NCBI RefSeq assembly: GCF_038397745.1 | Contig: NZ_CP151636.1 | Coordinates: 1,240,001-1,304,000, forward strand | Direction: 5' to 3' | Length of the DNA stretch: 64,000 nucleotides | DNA from: Microbacterium sp. LWH11-1.2 | GTDB lineage: Bacteria > Actinomycetota > Actinomycetes > Actinomycetales > Microbacteriaceae | In this document: positions 26,378-35,916 of the stretch, piece after piece | Position numbering within the stretch: position 1 is the stretch's first letter | Layout of the letters: every line of letters starts with the position of its first letter | The notes under the pieces: model-generated | The model's database searches: none | Told to the model about the DNA's origin: nothing | What the model saw: only the letters and a program-made list of their open reading frames with translations | Translations under genes and position numbers: made by a program

Positions 26378-28123
26378 ATGAACTCACTTCCTCTTCCGCA
26401 GCAGGAGACGGCGACCGCCACTCTCGTGCGCACCAGGCGCAGCAGGCGAATCCACGTAACGGCGCACCGCAGCGCAGGCGTGTGGCTCGTGCTCGCGATC
26501 GTGCTCGCCTGCCTGACTCTTCTGCTCGGTCTTCCTGTCGGCAAGCTCCTCCTCGCGGGTGCGTCCGCGGACGGACTCGCGGCAATCACTGCGGTCGTCG
26601 TCGGGAGTGACGCGCGTGCGCTGCAGAACTCGCTCCTGCTCGGCCTGTGCGTCGGCATCATCGGCACGGCCGTCGGCTTCATCACGGCATACGCGCAGGT
26701 GTTCCTGGAGTTTCCCGGCAAACGTCTCCTGCACTGGCTCACTCTGCTTCCACTGATCTCGCCGCCGTTCGCGGCGGCGACCGCGATCATCACGCTGTTC
26801 GGTAGACGTGGGCTCATCTCCTACCAGCTGTTCGGAATCGAGCTCGACATCTACGGGCTCCCGGGACTGATCATCGTGATCGCGATGACGTTCACCCCGC
26901 TCGCGTACATGAACATCCGCGGCATGATGGAGAACCTCGATCCGTCGATGTTCGAGGCCGCCGCCTCACTCGGCCTCTCCGAGCTCCGTACGCTCTTCCG
27001 TGTCACGATCCCCATGGTCGTGCCCGCTCTGCTGACCTCGTTTCTGATCCTCTTCGTCGAAGCTCTCGCCGACTTGGCCAACCCCCTGGTCATCGGCGGA
27101 GACTTCCGAGTGCTCGCCAGCCAGATCTACTTCGCGATCGCCGGAAGCGGTGACATCGCCAAGGCGGCCGGGCTTGCAGTGGTGCTCCTCGTTCCCTCGC
27201 TCCTCGTCTTCGTGATCCAGAAGTACTGGGCGGGGAAGAAGTCCGTGATCACGGTCTCGGGCAAGCCGGCGGGAGCGTTCCGGCCGATCCGCAGCCGGTC
27301 CGTGCGGATGCCGGTGCTGATCCTCGCGAGTCTCTGGATGGCGCTCGTGGTCATCGTCTTCGGCACCATCCTCGTCGGCGGATTCGTGTCCATCCTCGGC
27401 GTCAACAACACCTTCACCCTGGACCACTACGAATTCGTGTGGCGCCTCGGAGCCGATGCCATGCAGACCACGTTGCTCATGACGCTCGTGGCCGCGCCCA
27501 TCGCCGCCGCGCTCGCGGTCCTCATCGCCTGGCTTGTCGTCCGACACTTTCAACGCTTCGGTCGCGTGCTCGATTTCGTCGGAATGCTCGGCTCCGCGAT
27601 CCCCGGGACCGTTCTCGGGCTCGGGTTCGCACTCGCCTACTCGCAGCCCACCTACTTCCTCGGCGCGACCGTCCTCCCGGCACTCGCCGGTGGTCTCGCC
27701 GTGGGCGGAGGTTCTGCCGCGATCATCATGGTGTTCATCGCTCGAGGGATCCCCACCGGACAACAGGCCTCCATCTCGGGACTGAAACAGATCAATCCGC
27801 AAGTGGATGAGGCCGCGATCTCTCTCGGGGCGGGCCAGCTCGCCACTTTCGTGCGGGTCTCGCTGCCGCTGATCACTCCGGCGATCGTCACGGCCGTGAC
27901 CTATGCGATCACCAAGTCGATGACGACGATCACGGCCATCATCTTCATCACCACGCCGCAGACGAAGGTGATGACCTCCCAGATCCTCGATGAGGTCGAC
28001 GCCGGGCGATTCGGCAACGCGTTCGCGTACTGCACCGTCCTCATCGCGATGGTCCTGGTCATCCTGACGCTGACGACGCTCCTCCTTCGCAGGCTCAACC
28101 GATCAAAGAGAACGAAGCAATGA
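26378..28123 (+). CDS. ABC transporter permease, two fused membrane domains
   Basis: A 581-residue protein with about twelve membrane helices. Two copies of the EAA loop are visible, FEAAASLGLSELRTLFRVTIP near residue 190 and DEAAISLGAGQLATFVRVSLP near residue 475, showing a fusion of two FbpB-like domains. It forms the channel of the importer. The stop overlaps the ATPase start by four bases. Confidence 0.88.
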   Translation: MNSLPLPQQETATATLVRTRRSRRIHVTAHRSAGVWLVLAIVLACLTLLLGLPVGKLLLAGASADGLAAITAVVVGSDARALQNSLLLGLCVGIIGTAVGFITAYAQVFLEFPGKRLLHWLTLLPLISPPFAAATAIITLFGRRGLISYQLFGIELDIYGLPGLIIVIAMTFTPLAYMNIRGMMENLDPSMFEAAASLGLSELRTLFRVTIPMVVPALLTSFLILFVEALADLANPLVIGGDFRVLASQIYFAIAGSGDIAKAAGLAVVLLVPSLLVFVIQKYWAGKKSVITVSGKPAGAFRPIRSRSVRMPVLILASLWMALVVIVFGTILVGGFVSILGVNNTFTLDHYEFVWRLGADAMQTTLLMTLVAAPIAAALAVLIAWLVVRHFQRFGRVLDFVGMLGSAIPGTVLGLGFALAYSQPTYFLGATVLPALAGGLAVGGGSAAIIMVFIARGIPTGQQASISGLKQINPQVDEAAISLGAGQLATFVRVSLPLITPAIVTAVTYAITKSMTTITAIIFITTPQTKVMTSQILDEVDAGRFGNAFAYCTVLIAMVLVILTLTTLLLRRLNRSKRTKQ

Positions 28124-29274
28124 CACGCACAAAGCAGACCACGACGAACGACGGCAGCAGCGAGAAGGAAGCCAGAGCGCTCGGTGCCCTCGAACTCCGT
28201 GATGTCGACAAGACCTACTCGACCCGCCGCGCCGCGGGTAAGGCCGTCGACGGATTCAGCCTCTCGGTGGAGCCGGGGCAGTTCGTGACGCTCCTCGGCC
28301 CGTCCGGCTGCGGCAAGACCACGACGCTGCGAATGATCGCCGGCTTCGAGACGCCGACCGGGGGCGACATCCTCATCGACGGTCGTTCCGTCGTCTCGGT
28401 CGCGCCGAACAAACGCCCCATGTCGATGGTGTTCCAGTCATATGCGCTCTTCCCCCACCTCAACGTTCAGGACAACGTCGGATTCGGACTCACCGCCCGG
28501 CATGCGAGCAAGATCGAACGGAAGCGGCGCGTGGATGCCGTCATGGAACTGATGGGTATCGCTCAGTACGCTGTGCGATACCCGCATGAGCTGTCCGGCG
28601 GACAGCAACAGCGGGTGGCACTTGCCAGGGCCGTGGTGATGGAGCCGAGCATTCTCCTGTTCGACGAGCCGCTGTCGAATCTCGACGCGAAGCTGAGAGT
28701 GCGGATGCGCGAGGAGATCCGAGGACTGCAGCAGCGTCTCGGCATCACCTCGGTGTTCGTGACGCACGACCAGTCCGAGGCGATGACGATGTCCGACATC
28801 GTCGTGGTCATGAAGGATGGGCGGATCAGGCAAGTCGGAACGCCGCAGGACATCTATCACCGTCCGGCCGACACGTTCGTCGCTTCCTTCCTCGGGACGG
28901 CGAACTTCCTCGACGCCGTCATCGACAACGTGGAGGAGGTCGACGGCGCGAGCTTTGCGACCATGTCCATCGGCAGCCAGACCGTCATCGTGCCCTGCGC
29001 CGACGACGTCGTGGCGGGCGAGAGCACAAAGGTTCTCATCCGCTCCGAGAACCTGCACATCATCTCGCCTGAGGCGAGCGCCGGTGGGCACGCCTTCCCA
29101 GGGACGATCCGCTCGACCTCTTTTGACGGATCCATCACCAGATACACGGTCGACACGCTCCAGGGAGTCCTCCACGGCCAGGCCCCCGGAACGGAGACGC
29201 CGATCGGTCTCGGCGCGTCCGTGCGATGCGTCTATGACCCGTCGGACGCATGGGTCGTGGGGGAACGCGAGTGA
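28120..29274 (+). CDS. ABC transporter ATP-binding protein with TOBE domain
   Basis: A 384-residue ATPase of the Fbp/Pot group. Walker A GPSGCGKTT, Q-loop QSYALFPH, signature LSGGQQQRVALARA, Walker B ILLFDEP and H-loop THDQSEA are all intact. A TOBE-like domain occupies residues ~290-384. It powers the preceding permease. Start overlaps the permease stop (ATGA). Confidence 0.92.
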   Translation: MTRTKQTTTNDGSSEKEARALGALELRDVDKTYSTRRAAGKAVDGFSLSVEPGQFVTLLGPSGCGKTTTLRMIAGFETPTGGDILIDGRSVVSVAPNKRPMSMVFQSYALFPHLNVQDNVGFGLTARHASKIERKRRVDAVMELMGIAQYAVRYPHELSGGQQQRVALARAVVMEPSILLFDEPLSNLDAKLRVRMREEIRGLQQRLGITSVFVTHDQSEAMTMSDIVVVMKDGRIRQVGTPQDIYHRPADTFVASFLGTANFLDAVIDNVEEVDGASFATMSIGSQTVIVPCADDVVAGESTKVLIRSENLHIISPEASAGGHAFPGTIRSTSFDGSITRYTVDTLQGVLHGQAPGTETPIGLGASVRCVYDPSDAWVVGERE

Positions 29275-29317
29275 CGCGCCTCGGCGGCGGGTCGTCGGGC
29301 GGGCGGAGGTAGGAGGC

Positions 29318-29974
29318 GTGCAGCGATTCTTCGACCTCCCGCATGCGCAGTGGCGTCGCATGGACCGTTGTCTGCACCTCTACGCGATCCCCGAGCCATC
29401 GAGTGAGCTGCTCAGCGCATCGGATGAAGCGATCGCAGCGCTCCGGGAGATTCAGGGCATCGAGGTCCAGCCCCCGGAGTTCGTTCACGTGACTTTGCAG
29501 CGACTCGATGCCTACGAGGAGGACCTCCGTGCCCCGGCATGGCGGAAGCTCCTCGCGGCGGCACCGTCCGTGCTGTCTCATCGGCGGACGTTCGAGCTGG
29601 CGTTCGAGAAGCCACGCGCGATGAGTCACGCGGTGGAGGCGGTCGCGGAGGGCGGCGTCCACTGGGCGAGGCTGATAGCCGACATCAGGCAGATGGTGCT
29701 CGCGCACCTTCCGGACGGCGTTCTCGTGCCGCCGCCGCTCGTTCCGCACTACTCTTTGGCCTACTGCACTGAGGACCGATCGGACGAACCCGTCGAGAGT
29801 GCGCTGAAGCCCACCGCGACGCGCACGCGCATGCGCGTCGCTGAGGTCTCACTCGTCTCGGTCACGCAGGCTCCGCGCGAGGGCAGGTTCTCCTTCGACG
29901 TGCTGGAGCGCTGGCCGCTCGGCGATAGACTTCCTCCGTCGCGTCTCGCACAAGAGCAGGAGCATGTCCGGTGA
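29318..29974 (+). CDS. 2H-phosphoesterase (2'-5' RNA ligase-like) protein
   Basis: A 218-residue protein with two H-x-[TS]-x motifs, HVTL at His57 and HYSL at His144, the catalytic pair of the 2H superfamily, which opens or closes cyclic phosphodiesters in RNA, nucleotides or small metabolites. A GTG at 29318 has GGAGG eight bases upstream; ATG at 29360 is the alternative. The stop overlaps the LacI start, so it belongs to the transporter operon and probably acts on the imported compound, for example a cyclic phosphate. Some 2H proteins sit in phosphonate operons. Confidence 0.8.
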   Translation: MQRFFDLPHAQWRRMDRCLHLYAIPEPSSELLSASDEAIAALREIQGIEVQPPEFVHVTLQRLDAYEEDLRAPAWRKLLAAAPSVLSHRRTFELAFEKPRAMSHAVEAVAEGGVHWARLIADIRQMVLAHLPDGVLVPPPLVPHYSLAYCTEDRSDEPVESALKPTATRTRMRVAEVSLVSVTQAPREGRFSFDVLERWPLGDRLPPSRLAQEQEHVR

Positions 29975-30993
29975 ATTTTCGCCCCGCTGTCGGGCTCACT
30001 GACGTCGCGAAGGCCGCCGGGGTCTCGGTGGCCACCGCGAGTCGAGCACTGCGCGGGGCGGACCGGGTCAGCCAGGAGACGGTTGCTCTGGTGCGCGAGA
30101 CGGCCGCTCGCCTCGGATACGTCCCCGACAAGAGGGCGGTGAACCTGCGAAGTCACACGCCCGCGGCTGTGGGACTGCTCCTGCGCAGCGCTGAGCTCTC
30201 CTTCTACGGCGCCATCGCCGCGCAGATGCAGTCGGAGGTCGACTCTCACGGCATCGACCTGCTGATCGCCAACGGCGGAGACGACCGGAGCTCGCAGTCG
30301 CGAGCGATCGAGACTTTGGTCGGGCACCGTGTGGCGGGCATCGTCTTCGCTTCTGGCCGCGCAGCGCCGGAAGCGATCGAGAAGGCCGCGGCATCCGTCC
30401 CCACCGTTCTCGTCGGCGCCGTCTCCTCGGTGGAAGGCATCGCTTCGGTCGTCATCAGCGGGGAAAGCGAGGCGCAGATGGCTCGTGCCGTTCTCGAGGC
30501 CGGCCATAGGCGTGTGGCGGTGACGAGGTCCCTGGTGGCAGGGACAGCAGTGCTCCAACGCCGGTCGGAGCGGTACGAGGAGACGTTGCGTCTCGGTGAG
30601 GCCCGTGTTCTCGCCCTGGAAGTCGGTGATGGACAAGCGGGACTCACCGAGCAGGTGGATCGAGCGCTGCGACAGGGGGTGACGGCGATCATGGCCGGCG
30701 ACGATCTCACGGCGCTGCACATTCTCGAGATCCTGGCGGAGCGAGGTGTCCGGTGTCCGGAGGAGATCTCTGTGACGGGTTTCGATGGCGTCGGTGTACT
30801 GCAGTCGCCTCTGTTCGGACTGACGACGATGAAGCAGCCGGTGAGGGACCTGGCCGCCACCGCCACCGCATTGCTACTCGCTCGTCTGACGGGAGGTCCG
30901 GCGACGGCGACGCAGGACAGCATCCCGGGGCGGTTCGTGCCAGGGCGCACGCTGCGCAACCTTCAGCGCAGCGAGTACCCGCCGTCGACGTAG
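29971..30993 (+). CDS. LacI-family transcriptional repressor
   Basis: A 340-residue regulator. The N-terminal helix-turn-helix and hinge read LTDVAKAAGVSVATASRALR, followed by a periplasmic-binding-protein-like sensor domain (~65-335). GTG start overlaps the phosphoesterase stop. It most likely binds the perfect palindrome at 25203-25220 and controls the operon in which it is encoded. Its 3' end overlaps the convergent SDR gene by 31 bases. Confidence 0.9.
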   Translation: MNFRPAVGLTDVAKAAGVSVATASRALRGADRVSQETVALVRETAARLGYVPDKRAVNLRSHTPAAVGLLLRSAELSFYGAIAAQMQSEVDSHGIDLLIANGGDDRSSQSRAIETLVGHRVAGIVFASGRAAPEAIEKAAASVPTVLVGAVSSVEGIASVVISGESEAQMARAVLEAGHRRVAVTRSLVAGTAVLQRRSERYEETLRLGEARVLALEVGDGQAGLTEQVDRALRQGVTAIMAGDDLTALHILEILAERGVRCPEEISVTGFDGVGVLQSPLFGLTTMKQPVRDLAATATALLLARLTGGPATATQDSIPGRFVPGRTLRNLQRSEYPPST

Positions 30994-31706
30994 AGCGTCG
31001 AGCCGGTCGTGTAGCCGTTCACGAGCAGGTGGATGACGGCATCCGCCACCTCGCCCTCGGTGCCGGGGCGGCGGAGCAGCGTGTCGGCGCTGAACTGCGC
31101 GAACGCAGCCGCGCGGGCCGCCTCATCGCGGTTCGCCCAGAGGTTCCCGTCGATCGTCCCGGGTGACACGGCATTGACGCGCACCGGGGCGAGTTCCACG
31201 GCCAGACCGCGAGCGAGCCCTTCGATCGCCGCATTCGCGGCGACGTACGCGGGCGCCGCAGCGGGAGGGCGCACGCTCGCCGCCCCGGACATCAGCACGA
31301 TCGAGGCATCGGGGGAGAGCAGGTCCAGGGCGGCGCGCACGACCCGGTACTGACCCCAGAACTTCGACTCGAAGGGGGAAGCGGCCGCCTGCGGATCCAG
31401 GTCCCGCATCGACCCGACGACATAGTCGGCCGCGGTGGTGAAGATCCCGTCGACGGTCGGGATGTCGGCGAAGAAGCGGGTGACCGACTCGTCGTCGGAG
31501 GTATCGACCGTGTTCCACCGCGCCCGCGGGCCGAGTTCGGCGACGGCCGCCTCGAGACGGCTCGGCGTGCGGCCGCCGAGCACGACCTCGGCTCCGAGGG
31601 CGAGGGATCGCCGTGCGACCTCGAGGCCGATTCCGGAGCCGCCCCCGATGAGGACGACCGTCCGATCGCGGAGGCGTGCGTCGAGGGGGTCTGTGGAGAG
31701 GGACAT
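30963..31706 (-). CDS. SDR-family oxidoreductase with YxxxN
   Basis: A 247-residue short-chain dehydrogenase. The nucleotide loop GGGSGIG is present near residue 22, as are the catalytic-type Ser region (VLMSGAAS) and a C-terminal VDGGYSL motif. The catalytic Tyr-x-x-x-Lys is Tyr154-x-x-x-Asn158 (codon AAT), and the usual NNAG strand reads TTAA. Loss of the lysine usually weakens or abolishes dehydrogenase activity. It is transcribed alone, convergent with the LacI gene. Substrate unknown. Confidence 0.8.
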   Translation of the reverse strand: MSLSTDPLDARLRDRTVVLIGGGSGIGLEVARRSLALGAEVVLGGRTPSRLEAAVAELGPRARWNTVDTSDDESVTRFFADIPTVDGIFTTAADYVVGSMRDLDPQAAASPFESKFWGQYRVVRAALDLLSPDASIVLMSGAASVRPPAAAPAYVAANAAIEGLARGLAVELAPVRVNAVSPGTIDGNLWANRDEAARAAAFAQFSADTLLRRPGTEGEVADAVIHLLVNGYTTGSTLYVDGGYSLR

Positions 31707-31809
31707 GCATCCATTCTGCGACGCCTTCATCGACGCGCGAATATGCGGTGTGCACATCCGTCACGAGAATCAGTGCACTCTGCACGTTCCTGTGCGATGG
31801 CTGCACGGA

Positions 31810-31815
31810 TACCGT
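31810..31815 (+). promoter_or_regulatory. Candidate -10 box of the permease/hydantoinase operon
   Basis: TACCGT lies 17 bases before an in-frame ATG at 31833 and 35 bases before the preferred ATG at 31851. Confidence 0.35.
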
Positions 31816-31850
31816 GGCCGCAACCCGTCCACATGACTCTGGAGAACACC

Positions 31851-33215
31851 ATGGCCACCACGGCACACGCCGACGATTTCGCCCTCAGTCGCGTCCGTCC
31901 GGAAGCGCAGAAGCCCTGGTTCGGGATCGCGGTCCAGCGATTCGGTCAGGTCTCCGCCCTCTCGCAGTTCCTGCTGGGCGCCACGCTCGGCTACAGCATG
32001 ACGTTCGGCGAGGCCTTCCTCGCCCTCCTCCTCGGTTCGATCATCCTCGAGGTGATCATGTGCATCGTCGGCATCATCGGCCAGAAGGAAGGGCTCAACA
32101 CGGCCCTGTTGGCACGATGGACCGGATTCGGAGAGGTCGGCGCCTCCCTCGTCGGCCTCGCCATCGGCATCAGCCTGATCGGGTGGTTCGGCATCCAGAG
32201 CGCGATCTCCGCCGAGTCGCTCGATGCGCTGCTGCCCGGCGTCATGCCGATCTGGGCCTGGAGCCTGCTCTTCGGCCTCGCGGTCACCGCGATCGTCGCC
32301 TTCGGATTCAAGGGCATGCAGTGGCTCGCGAACATCACCGTGCCGCTCTTCCTGATCCTCGTCGGGTGGTCGATCATCAGCGAACTCGTCGACCACGATC
32401 TCGGCGAGCTGATCACCGGACCCGCTCCCGGCCCCACGATGAGCGTCTTCGCCGGCACGGGCATCGTCGCCGGAGGGCTCATCGTCGGCGCGATCATCAC
32501 CGCCGACATGACGCGCTTCAACCGGTCCCGTGCCGACGTGATCAAGCAGACGGTGGTCGGCGTCTCGCTCGGCGAGTTCGTCATCGGGCTCGCGGGAGTG
32601 CTCCTGGCGCACGCCGCGGCCTCGGGCAACATCGTGGCCATCGTCACCTCGTCGATCGGCTTCGTGGGTCTGATCATCGTGATCACGGGCACGCTCAAGA
32701 TCAACGACTGGAACCTGTACTCGTCGACGCTCGGACTGGTCAACTTCATCTCGACCGCGTTCAGCAAGAACCTCCACCGCGTCACCACGACGATCGTCCT
32801 CGGCGTCGTCGGCTCGGTGCTCGCCGCCGTCGGCATCCTCGGCCAGTTCTCGGGCTTCCTCATCATCCTCGGCGTCGCCTTCCCGCCGATCGCGGGCATC
32901 ATGGTCGCCGAGTACTTCATCGTGCGCCGCTGGCGTCCCGAGCTGGACGCGAGCAGGGAGACCGGACGCCTCCCCGACACGGCACCGCGCATCGTCCCGG
33001 CCACGCTCGTGATCTGGCTGGTGTCGGCCGTCGTCGGCTACGTCGTCACGTGGGGCATCCCGCCCGTGCTGTCGCTGCTCCTCTCGATGGTCCTGTACGT
33101 GATCGCGGGCAAGCTCGGCTGGGTGCGCGGCATCGGAACCGCCCGCACGGCGCAGCCGGAGCTCGAGACGGATGCCGCCCCCGACGCGGTCCCCGGTCTC
33201 GGCGCCACCAACTGA
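31851..33215 (+). CDS. NCS1-family purine/cytosine/hydantoin permease
   Basis: About 454 residues with twelve hydrophobic helices. Segments FLLGATLGYSMTFGEAF, ADMTRFNRSRADVIKQ and NDWNLYSSTLGLVNF resemble cytosine/purine permeases of the NCS1 family, which bring in nucleobases, allantoin or hydantoins by symport. The ATG at 31851 has GGAG six bases upstream; ATG at 31833 is possible. It is followed by a hydantoinase/oxoprolinase gene, which fits uptake of a hydantoin-like ring compound. Confidence 0.88.
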   Translation: MATTAHADDFALSRVRPEAQKPWFGIAVQRFGQVSALSQFLLGATLGYSMTFGEAFLALLLGSIILEVIMCIVGIIGQKEGLNTALLARWTGFGEVGASLVGLAIGISLIGWFGIQSAISAESLDALLPGVMPIWAWSLLFGLAVTAIVAFGFKGMQWLANITVPLFLILVGWSIISELVDHDLGELITGPAPGPTMSVFAGTGIVAGGLIVGAIITADMTRFNRSRADVIKQTVVGVSLGEFVIGLAGVLLAHAAASGNIVAIVTSSIGFVGLIIVITGTLKINDWNLYSSTLGLVNFISTAFSKNLHRVTTTIVLGVVGSVLAAVGILGQFSGFLIILGVAFPPIAGIMVAEYFIVRRWRPELDASRETGRLPDTAPRIVPATLVIWLVSAVVGYVVTWGIPPVLSLLLSMVLYVIAGKLGWVRGIGTARTAQPELETDAAPDAVPGLGATN

Positions 33216-33271
33216 CCCACCGCAAGAGAAGCAACACACGCAGCAGAAGCAACAGAAAGAGAACCACCCTC

Positions 33272-34825
33272 ATGCACATCGGAATCGATGTCGGCGGAAC
33301 CAATACCGATGCCGTGCTCATGGACGGCACCCTCACCTTGGCGGCGGTGAAGCACGCCACGACGGAGGATGTCACGAGCGGCATCGTCCAGGCGATCGAC
33401 GCCCTGCGGTCCGGGCACCACTTCGACGGGGACCACATCTCCGCCGTGATGATCGGCACGACGCACTTCATCAACGCGCTCGTGGAGGCCAAGCGGCTCG
33501 CGCCGACCGCGGCGCTCCGGCTGGGCCTCCCCGCCACGAAGGCCCTTCCGCCGCTCGTGGACTGGCCCGCCGGACTCGTCGAGGCGATCCAGGGCCGGAG
33601 CTACCTCGCCCACGGCGGCTACGAGTTCGACGGGCGGCCCATCTCCCCGCTCGACCCGGACGAACTCCGCGCGCACGCCGCGGACATGCGCGCCAACGGC
33701 ATCCGCTCTGTCGCCATCTCCTCGGTCTTCAGCCCGGTCAATCACGACCTGGAGGTCGAGGCGGCGCAGATCATCGCCGAGGAGCTCGGCGATGACGTCG
33801 CCATCTCGCTCTCTCATGAGATCGGACGGATCGGGCTCCTCGAGCGGGAGAACGCCACGATCATCAACGCCGCCCTGCGCGAGCTCGCGTCGGAGATCGT
33901 CGACGGCCTCACGGCCGCGGTGCGCCGGCAGGGGATCGAGGCCCCGATCTTCCTCAGCCAGAACGACGGCACGCTGATGGACGAGGACTACGTGCGCCTG
34001 TATCCGGTGGCGACCTTCGCGTCGGGGCCGACGAACTCGATGCGAGGCGCCGCCCTGACCAGCGGTCTCGCGACGTGCGCCGTGGTGGACATCGGAGGAA
34101 CGACCACCGACATCGGCCTGCTCATCAACGGGTTCCCCCGCGAGACGGCGAACGAGGTGAAGGTGGCCGGCATCCGCACCAACTTCCGGATGCCGGATGT
34201 GCTGTCCATCGGAATCGGCGGCGGATCCATCGTCGACGAGGAGACCGGCGAGGTGGGGCCGGAATCCGTGGGCTACCGGCTCACGACCGAGGCGCTCGTC
34301 TTCGGCGGGTCCACGCTCACCGCCACCGACATCGCGGTCGCGGCCGGCCGAGCCGACATCGGCGACGCCTCGAAGGTCGCTCACCTCGATCGCGCGTTCG
34401 TCGAGCGGGTGCTCGAGCGGATCGGCGAGCGGGTCGCTGAGGCGGTGGATCGCATGCGCACCTCGCCCGAGCCGATCCCGGTGGTCGCCGTCGGTGGCGG
34501 ATCGATCCTCGTCTCCGGCGAGCTGCCGATCTTCGGTGCCGTGCAGCGGCCCGAGAACTACGCGGTCGCGAACGCGATCGGCGCCTCCATCGCCCAGGTC
34601 GGCGGCGAGATCGACAAGGTCTACGCGATCGAGCCCGGTCGCCGCGAGGAGGCCATCGCCGCGGTGCGCGCGGAAGCCGTCGACAAGGCCATCGCCGCCG
34701 GCGCCTTCCCCGCCTCGGTCGACATCGTCGACTTCGACGAGGTCCCGATCCCGTATCTCCCCGGCAACGCCACCCGCATCCGGGTCAAGGCCGTGGGCGA
34801 CCTCGACATGGGCGGTGTGCGATGA
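33272..34825 (+). CDS. Hydantoinase/oxoprolinase family protein
   Basis: A 517-residue protein. The N-terminal GIDVGGTNTDAVLMDG and the later VVDIGGTTTDIGLL are the two phosphate-binding loops of the HyuA/oxoprolinase actin-like fold, followed by SIGIGGGSI. The family opens hydantoin or 5-oxoproline rings with ATP. A separate HyuB subunit is absent. It is shorter than full HyuA (~680-700), as is common for forms linked to DUF917. The stop overlaps the next start (ATGA). A purine-rich 56-base spacer with CAGCAGAAGC repeats precedes it. Confidence 0.85.
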   Translation: MHIGIDVGGTNTDAVLMDGTLTLAAVKHATTEDVTSGIVQAIDALRSGHHFDGDHISAVMIGTTHFINALVEAKRLAPTAALRLGLPATKALPPLVDWPAGLVEAIQGRSYLAHGGYEFDGRPISPLDPDELRAHAADMRANGIRSVAISSVFSPVNHDLEVEAAQIIAEELGDDVAISLSHEIGRIGLLERENATIINAALRELASEIVDGLTAAVRRQGIEAPIFLSQNDGTLMDEDYVRLYPVATFASGPTNSMRGAALTSGLATCAVVDIGGTTTDIGLLINGFPRETANEVKVAGIRTNFRMPDVLSIGIGGGSIVDEETGEVGPESVGYRLTTEALVFGGSTLTATDIAVAAGRADIGDASKVAHLDRAFVERVLERIGERVAEAVDRMRTSPEPIPVVAVGGGSILVSGELPIFGAVQRPENYAVANAIGASIAQVGGEIDKVYAIEPGRREEAIAAVRAEAVDKAIAAGAFPASVDIVDFDEVPIPYLPGNATRIRVKAVGDLDMGGVR

Positions 34826-35916
34826 GCTGGACGATCACCCGCGACCTGATCCCCGGGCTCGCCCGCGGTGCCGCCGTGCTCGGCACGGGCGGCGGCGGCG
34901 ACCCGTACATCGGTGCCCTGCTCGCCTCGCAGGCCCTGCGCCTGCACGGCGATGTCACGGTCGTGTCGCTCGACGAGGTGCCGGACGACGCGCTCGTGCT
35001 GACCGTGGCGATGATGGGTGCGCCCACGGTCATGGTCGAGAAGCTGCCGAGTCTCGACGAGGTCACCGCCCCGGTGCGAGCGCTGGGGGCGGCCCTCGGC
35101 CGCGCCGTCACGCACATCGCGTGCGCGGAGGTCGGCGGCGTCAACTCGACCATCCCGATCGCCGCGGCCGCCGCGCTCGGGCTGCCGCTCATCGACGGCG
35201 ACGGGATGGGCCGCGCGTTCCCGGAACTCCAGATGGTGCTGCCGACGCTGTACGGCATCGATGCGTCGCCGCTCGCGTTCAGCGATGAGAAGGGCAACGT
35301 GGGCGTGCTGAACACCGTCGACAACAGCTGGACCGAGCGCATCGCCCGCGTCGCCTGCGTGGAGATGGGCTGTTCTGTGATGATCTCCGGCTTCCGGATG
35401 TCGGGGGCGCAGGCGCGCGAGGCGCTCGTCGCCGACTCCCTGTCGCTGTGCCGCGAGATCGGCGAGGGCATCGACTCTGCGCGGGAGGCCAAGACGGATC
35501 CCGTCGCGCGGGTGGTGGCTCTTCTCGGCGGACGGGAGCTGTTCGAGGGGAAGGTCGTCGACGTGGAGCGCGCGACCACCACGGGCTTCGCCCGCGGCAG
35601 GGCGAGGATCGAGGGTGCGGACTCGGCACTGGAGCTCTCGTTCCAGAACGAGCACCTCATCGCGACGCTCGACGGACAGACCCTCGTGACGACACCGGAC
35701 CTCATCATCGTGCTCGACCACGACTCGGGTGAGCCGATCACGACGGAGGGACTGCGCTACGGGCAGCGGGTCCGCGTGATCGCCGCACCGAGCGATGAGC
35801 GCTGGCACGGCGCCGCCGCGCTGGCGATGGTCGGGCCCGGCTACTTCGGGTACGACCTGCCCTCTCATCGATTCGACGGCCGGGTCGAGACCCTCGTCGA
35901 GGAGGCTGCCGCATGA
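34822..35916 (+). CDS. DUF917 protein, copy 1
   Basis: A 364-residue protein whose N-terminus reads ARGAAVLGTGGGGDPYIG, the signature of DUF917 (S-methyl thiohydantoin desulfurase-like). It also has a GVNS motif and a DGDGMGRAFPELQM segment. The family is found with HyuA-like proteins and is thought to act on hydantoin or thiohydantoin rings. It overlaps both neighbours by four bases and is closely similar to copy 2 (35913). Confidence 0.85.
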   Translation: MSWTITRDLIPGLARGAAVLGTGGGGDPYIGALLASQALRLHGDVTVVSLDEVPDDALVLTVAMMGAPTVMVEKLPSLDEVTAPVRALGAALGRAVTHIACAEVGGVNSTIPIAAAAALGLPLIDGDGMGRAFPELQMVLPTLYGIDASPLAFSDEKGNVGVLNTVDNSWTERIARVACVEMGCSVMISGFRMSGAQAREALVADSLSLCREIGEGIDSAREAKTDPVARVVALLGGRELFEGKVVDVERATTTGFARGRARIEGADSALELSFQNEHLIATLDGQTLVTTPDLIIVLDHDSGEPITTEGLRYGQRVRVIAAPSDERWHGAAALAMVGPGYFGYDLPSHRFDGRVETLVEEAAA

